From DTU015 sp964406505 (GTDB lineage Bacteria; Bacillota; Sulfobacillia; Fermentithermobacillales; Fermentithermobacillaceae): 64,000 nt of DNA. Shown piece by piece: positions 60,818-64,000 of this stretch. The stretch is taken from NCBI GenBank assembly GCA_964406505.1, contig CAYORX010000002.1:1-64000 (forward strand), in the 5' to 3' direction. Numbering within the stretch: position 1 is the first letter of the stretch; every line of letters begins with the position of its first letter. The notes beneath the pieces are model-generated. The model saw only the letters and a program-made list of their open reading frames with translations. It was not told where the DNA came from and did not search any database. The translations under genes were made by a program, and so were the position numbers.

Positions 60818-61846
60818 ATGCAAAAAATCAAGGCCATTCAATATGGAGTGGGCGCTATGTCTCGCATGACGGTTCCATATATGCTAGAAAAAGGCGTCGA
60901 TCTTGTAGGTGCTATTGATAAGTACACAAATGTGGGTAAAGACTTAGGTGAGGCGGTTGGGCTTAATCGTATTTTGGGCGTAAAAGTTAGCGATAATGCC
61001 GAACAAGTACTTGCTGAACAAGAAGCAGATGTCGTAGTGATAACTATAGCTAGTTTTGTGGAGCAAATTTATGATCAAATTAAACTTTGTGTGGAAAACG
61101 GAAAAAATGTTGTAACCATCGCTGAAGAAGCGCTTTCATCCTGGTTGAGTTCCCCTCATCTTACTTCCAAAATAGATAGTCTAGCTAAAGATTATGGTGT
61201 TACGGTAACAGGAACAGGCTATCAGGATATATTTTGGTCAAATCTCATAAGCCTTTTGACTGGTGGATGTCATCATATCAATTCGATTAGCGGTATAGCA
61301 ATGTATCGCGTAGATGATTACGGCCCTGAGGTGGCAAGAAGTCACGGTGTAGGTTTGACGATAGAAGAATTCGAACGGGAAGAACAAAAGCAAGAAATTC
61401 CGAGTTTTATGATCATGTGTGTTGAGTCAATTTGTTCTGCTGTCGGTTGGACTATAAAAGAATTAGCCCAAAAGAACATGCCTACGTTTAGCAATATGGA
61501 CTTAGATGTAAAATCAATTAATGTTAAAGTTCAGGCAGGTAACGCCACTGGAAGAAAAGAAATTGTGGAAGCCGTAACAAACACGGGGGTTAGATTGAAA
61601 GTGGAATTGGTGGGGAAAGTCTATGAACCAGGCGAAACGGATATTAACAAATGGATTATTGAAGGGGTACCGAACATTCACCTCGAAAATATTGACCCGC
61701 CCACCGCAGTGAGCACATGTGCTATTTGCGTAAACAGAATACCGGACGTAATAAATGCTGAACCAGGTTATGTGACAGTTGGTAATTTGCCACTTTTAAA
61801 GTATAGGCCCTATCCTTTACATTTTTATTTGAGATCGGACTTTTAA
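60818..61846 (+). CDS. 2,4-diaminopentanoate dehydrogenase-like (Ord / DapB-fold) oxidoreductase
   Basis: NAD(P)-dependent oxidoreductase with an N-terminal Rossmann fold (IQYGVGAMSRMTVPYMLEKG) and a dihydrodipicolinate-reductase-type C-terminal domain. The best match I recall is 2,4-diaminopentanoate dehydrogenase, an enzyme of D-ornithine fermentation. Block: TVTGTGYQDIFWSNLISLLTG. 342 residues. ATG at 60818 is about 10 bases after AGAGGCGA. The ornithine aminomutase and thiolase genes of that pathway are not here, so a related amino-acid substrate is equally possible. Neighbours act on amino acids. Confidence 0.75.
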   Translation: MQKIKAIQYGVGAMSRMTVPYMLEKGVDLVGAIDKYTNVGKDLGEAVGLNRILGVKVSDNAEQVLAEQEADVVVITIASFVEQIYDQIKLCVENGKNVVTIAEEALSSWLSSPHLTSKIDSLAKDYGVTVTGTGYQDIFWSNLISLLTGGCHHINSISGIAMYRVDDYGPEVARSHGVGLTIEEFEREEQKQEIPSFMIMCVESICSAVGWTIKELAQKNMPTFSNMDLDVKSINVKVQAGNATGRKEIVEAVTNTGVRLKVELVGKVYEPGETDINKWIIEGVPNIHLENIDPPTAVSTCAICVNRIPDVINAEPGYVTVGNLPLLKYRPYPLHFYLRSDF

Positions 61847-62013
61847 TTTTCCTGATGAACTATTTTCCTAAGTTTTATTTATAAACAACTTGTGTGTCAG
61901 TTATTATTTGCATGAAAACAGGAAGTTGTATGCTTAGTATTCAAATATACAGATATCAGATCAAACTCGTCACTAAACGAGATTAGGACAACACAGAGCC
62001 GGAGGTGCGAGAC

Positions 62014-63201
62014 TTGGTAAGTATAGTACAAGAAGCCAAGCGGTTGCAAAGTCAAATGGTGAAATGGCGTCGCCATATACATATGCATCCTGAAATAGGT
62101 TTAGAGACGCCTAAGACTTCTGGTTTAATCGCAGAAGTTTTGCAACAAGCAGGACTTAAGGTGAAACAGAAAGTTGCAGGATATGGTGTGATAGGTCTCG
62201 TTGAAGGTAGCTCTTCGGGGCCAACTATAGCTATTCGAGCAGATATAGATGCCCTTAAGGTACCAGAGCAAACAGGGCTTCCCTTTGCTTCGACAATCCC
62301 CGGTCTAATGCATGCATGTGGTCATGATGGACACGTGGCCATAGCCCTTGGAGCCGCAATAATTTTGAATCGGACAAAAGACAAGATAAAAGGTAATGTT
62401 AAGTTTATTTTTCAACCGGGTGAGGAAGGACCTGGAGGGGCTTTACCTATGATTGAAGATGGAGCATTGGAGAATCCTAAAGTTGATGCTGTGATCGGTT
62501 TACACATTGGCAACCTTTGGGAGGTTCCTTCAGGGTCAATTGGTGTAAAAACTGGCGCCATGATGGCGGCTACAGACAGATTGAAGGTGACTGTGAAAGG
62601 GGAAGGCGGGCATGGAGCTAAGCCTCACGAGGCGATAGATGCGGTTTACGTAGGCGCGCAAATAGTAAATGCACTTCAATCTATTGTTTCTAGAAGAATT
62701 AGCCCGCTTGATTCTGTAGTAGTAACGGTTGGTAAATTTCAAGGTGGAACGGCTTCCAATGTTATTGCAGAAACAGCTGTGTTAGAAGCTACGATACGTT
62801 GCCTAAACACTGAACTTCACCAAAAATTGCCTCGGTATCTGGAAACTGTCGTCAATGGAACATGCAAATCCATGGGCGCCGAATATGAATTTGATTACTC
62901 CCTAGGTTATCCAGTTCTTTTCAACGATCCAAGTTTCACCAAGTTTTTTACAGGAATTGCCCAGGAAGTTTTAGGCAAGGAACATGTAATGACGCTTTCA
63001 GAACCTAGCATGGGTGGTGAAGATATGGCTTTCTTTCTACAGCAGGTACCTGGAACTTTTTTCTTCTTGGGAAGCAGGCCACAAGGAAGAAAAGTGTATC
63101 CTCATCACAGTCCGCGTTTCGATATTGATGAAAGTGTTTTATGGATAGGGGCGGCATTATTTGCTGAAACGGCAGTTCGGTGGTTATCTGCCGAAGGTTA
63201 A
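62014..63201 (+). CDS. M20D amidohydrolase (N-acyl-amino-acid / IAA-amino-acid hydrolase family)
   Basis: Two-metal aminoacylase-like amidohydrolase. Motifs: HIHMHPEIGLETPKTS, MHACGHDGHVAIALG (Cys and His ligands), FIFQPGEEGPGGALPMIEDG (Glu pair), and MGGEDMAFFLQQVPGTFFFLG. About 395 residues, standard for the N-acyl-L-amino acid / hippurate hydrolase group. The TTG at 62014 is 6-9 bases after CCGGAGG; the GTG at 62005 is too close. It complements the upstream D-aminoacylases on the L side. Confidence 0.92.
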   Translation: MVSIVQEAKRLQSQMVKWRRHIHMHPEIGLETPKTSGLIAEVLQQAGLKVKQKVAGYGVIGLVEGSSSGPTIAIRADIDALKVPEQTGLPFASTIPGLMHACGHDGHVAIALGAAIILNRTKDKIKGNVKFIFQPGEEGPGGALPMIEDGALENPKVDAVIGLHIGNLWEVPSGSIGVKTGAMMAATDRLKVTVKGEGGHGAKPHEAIDAVYVGAQIVNALQSIVSRRISPLDSVVVTVGKFQGGTASNVIAETAVLEATIRCLNTELHQKLPRYLETVVNGTCKSMGAEYEFDYSLGYPVLFNDPSFTKFFTGIAQEVLGKEHVMTLSEPSMGGEDMAFFLQQVPGTFFFLGSRPQGRKVYPHHSPRFDIDESVLWIGAALFAETAVRWLSAEG

Positions 63202-63239
63202 GAAGATAGATTTGTAATTGATTTAATGAACTGTGCCTG

Positions 63240-63268
63240 TTGTATCAAGTGCTGTAATGCTATATTAA
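63240..63268 (+). promoter_or_regulatory. Candidate promoter for threonine ammonia-lyase
   Basis: TTGTAT (63240-63245) and TATTAA (63263-63268) with 17-bp spacing, about 50 bp before the start codon. Confidence 0.45.
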
Positions 63269-63317
63269 ATGTAACTTATTAGATATTTGGTTGGTTCTAA
63301 AAGAAAGGAGTATTGTT

Positions 63318-64000
63318 ATGTACCAATTCGATGTAGCTAAATGTGCCCATAAGCTTAAGCCTTACATTTTCAAAACTCCGATTATTGAATCGGAAACTTT
63401 AAGCGAAGCAGTAGGCACAAGAGTCTTTCTGAAACTTGAATCCTTTCAAAAAACCGGAGCATTCAAATTTAGAGGCGCTATGAACTATCTGCTTTCGCTT
63501 AGCAAAAAGGAGAAGGAAAAAGGCGTTATCACTGCGTCAAGCGGTAATCACGGCTTAGGTATGTCTTTGGGCTCACAAATTTTGGGGGTCGACTGTACTG
63601 TTGTAATGCCTACAAGAGCGCCATTGATCAAACAAGAAAGGGCTAAAAGATACGGGGCAAAGGTACTTCTTTATGGTGACACATATGATGATGCAGCAAA
63701 ATATGCTGAGTCCCTTGGTAAGCAGAAGGATTTATCGTATGTACCTAGTTTTAACAACTATGCAATTATGGAAGGACAAGGCACTATCTTAGCTGAAATA
63801 CTCGAGGAATTGCAAGATGTTCAACTGGTCATTGCGCCCATAGGTGGTGGGGGTCTCATCTCTGGCCTTTTGATTGCTTGTGACCAATTCAAAACCGATT
63901 TGAAGGTTTATGGGGCTGAACCGGTGGGTGCTGCGTCTATGAAAGCATCTGTAGACGCGGGTAAACTAGTTGCCCTAAAGGAAATGAAAACGATTGCTGA
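63318..64000 (+). CDS. Threonine ammonia-lyase (threonine/serine dehydratase), 5' part
   Basis: Fold-type II PLP enzyme that deaminates threonine to 2-oxobutyrate. The gene runs off the window after about 227 codons. Visible: KTPIIESETLSEAVG, the PLP Lys in SFQKTGAFKFRGAMN (about residue 52), ASSGNHGLGMSLG, and the phosphate loop APIGGGGLISGL. ATG at 63318 with AAAGGAG at 7 bases. Whether it has the C-terminal ACT domain (catabolic, regulated form) cannot be seen. It fits a fermentative amino-acid cluster. Confidence 0.92.
   Translation, partial: MYQFDVAKCAHKLKPYIFKTPIIESETLSEAVGTRVFLKLESFQKTGAFKFRGAMNYLLSLSKKEKEKGVITASSGNHGLGMSLGSQILGVDCTVVMPTRAPLIKQERAKRYGAKVLLYGDTYDDAAKYAESLGKQKDLSYVPSFNNYAIMEGQGTILAEILEELQDVQLVIAPIGGGGLISGLLIACDQFKTDLKVYGAEPVGAASMKASVDAGKLVALKEMKTIA

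Noticed and set aside
60590..60841. 83-residue open frame on the minus strand
   Set aside because: Covers the intergenic region between comB and the Ord-like gene; no ribosome site, low-complexity hydrophobic product.
1..64000. CRISPR arrays, insertion sequences, prophage, tRNA and rRNA genes
   Set aside because: Looked for repeat-spacer patterns, transposase motifs, inverted-repeat ends and tRNA/rRNA signatures; none found by eye.

Overview
The window reads as one chromosome segment of an anaerobic, low-to-moderate G+C Bacillota-type bacterium (Clostridia/Limnochordia-like; the rank below phylum is a guess). Supporting signs are strong purine-rich ribosome binding sites, very frequent TTG starts, a B12-dependent class II ribonucleotide reductase, 2-hydroxyacyl-CoA dehydratase activase genes, a YhaO/YhaN pair, a PepV-type dipeptidase, a Na+-decarboxylase beta subunit, and a type A RNase P RNA. 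I see no insertion sequence, prophage, CRISPR array, rRNA or tRNA.

Layout. 1-208: 3' part of RNase P RNA. 0.3-5.2 kb: a nucleotide-sugar epimerase/dehydratase, a Ste24-like membrane protease and a dipeptidase. 5.3-13.5 kb: a long minus-strand run of tightly packed or overlapping genes: DUF1614 membrane protein, ThiF/MoeB-like E1, a Mg-chelatase-like AAA+/VWA pair, an Orn/Lys/Arg decarboxylase-family enzyme, an amidase-fold protein and an F420-ligase-family protein. 13.6-25.6 kb, plus strand: alanyl-tRNA editing protein, MATE exporter, PspC and LiaF-like envelope proteins, a fused acyl-CoA dehydratase activase-related protein with its ATPase activase, and YhaO/YhaN. 25.6-34 kb: alkyladenine glycosylase, OsmC, FlK-like thioesterase, NrdR-NrdJ, a class V aminotransferase and a DinG-like helicase. 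34.1-38.4 kb: PadR regulator and an asymmetric heterodimeric ABC exporter. 38.5-46.5 kb: AtpZ-like protein, MurD, endonuclease III, DnaE, pyruvate kinase. 46.6-48.5 kb: a yybP-ykoY-like riboswitch with an intrinsic terminator, then OadB, a 40-residue OadG-like peptide and FxsA. 48.5-53.2 kb is the most accessory-looking part: a truncated polysaccharide deacetylase lipoprotein, an orphan ATP-grasp enzyme, a second MATE exporter, and an SRA-HNH-Nudix fusion. 53.3-56.1 kb: a four-gene operon of largely unknown membrane proteins. 56.5-64 kb: two tandem N-acyl-D-amino-acid deacylases, ComB, a 2,4-diaminopentanoate dehydrogenase-like enzyme, an M20D amidohydrolase and the start of a threonine ammonia-lyase. 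Together these suggest scavenging and fermentation of acylated and D-amino acids.

The observations I rate highest are the SRA-like/HNH/Nudix fusion whose HNH motif carries Tyr where the general-base His is expected (51848-53218); the four-gene membrane operon (53273-56130); the riboswitch ahead of a Na+-pump subunit, whose P1 and terminator strands are duplicated (46619-46770); and two genes, fxsA and murD, whose best-placed starts are not ATG/GTG/TTG. Start codons given here were chosen from visible ribosome binding sites and often differ from the longest open frame.
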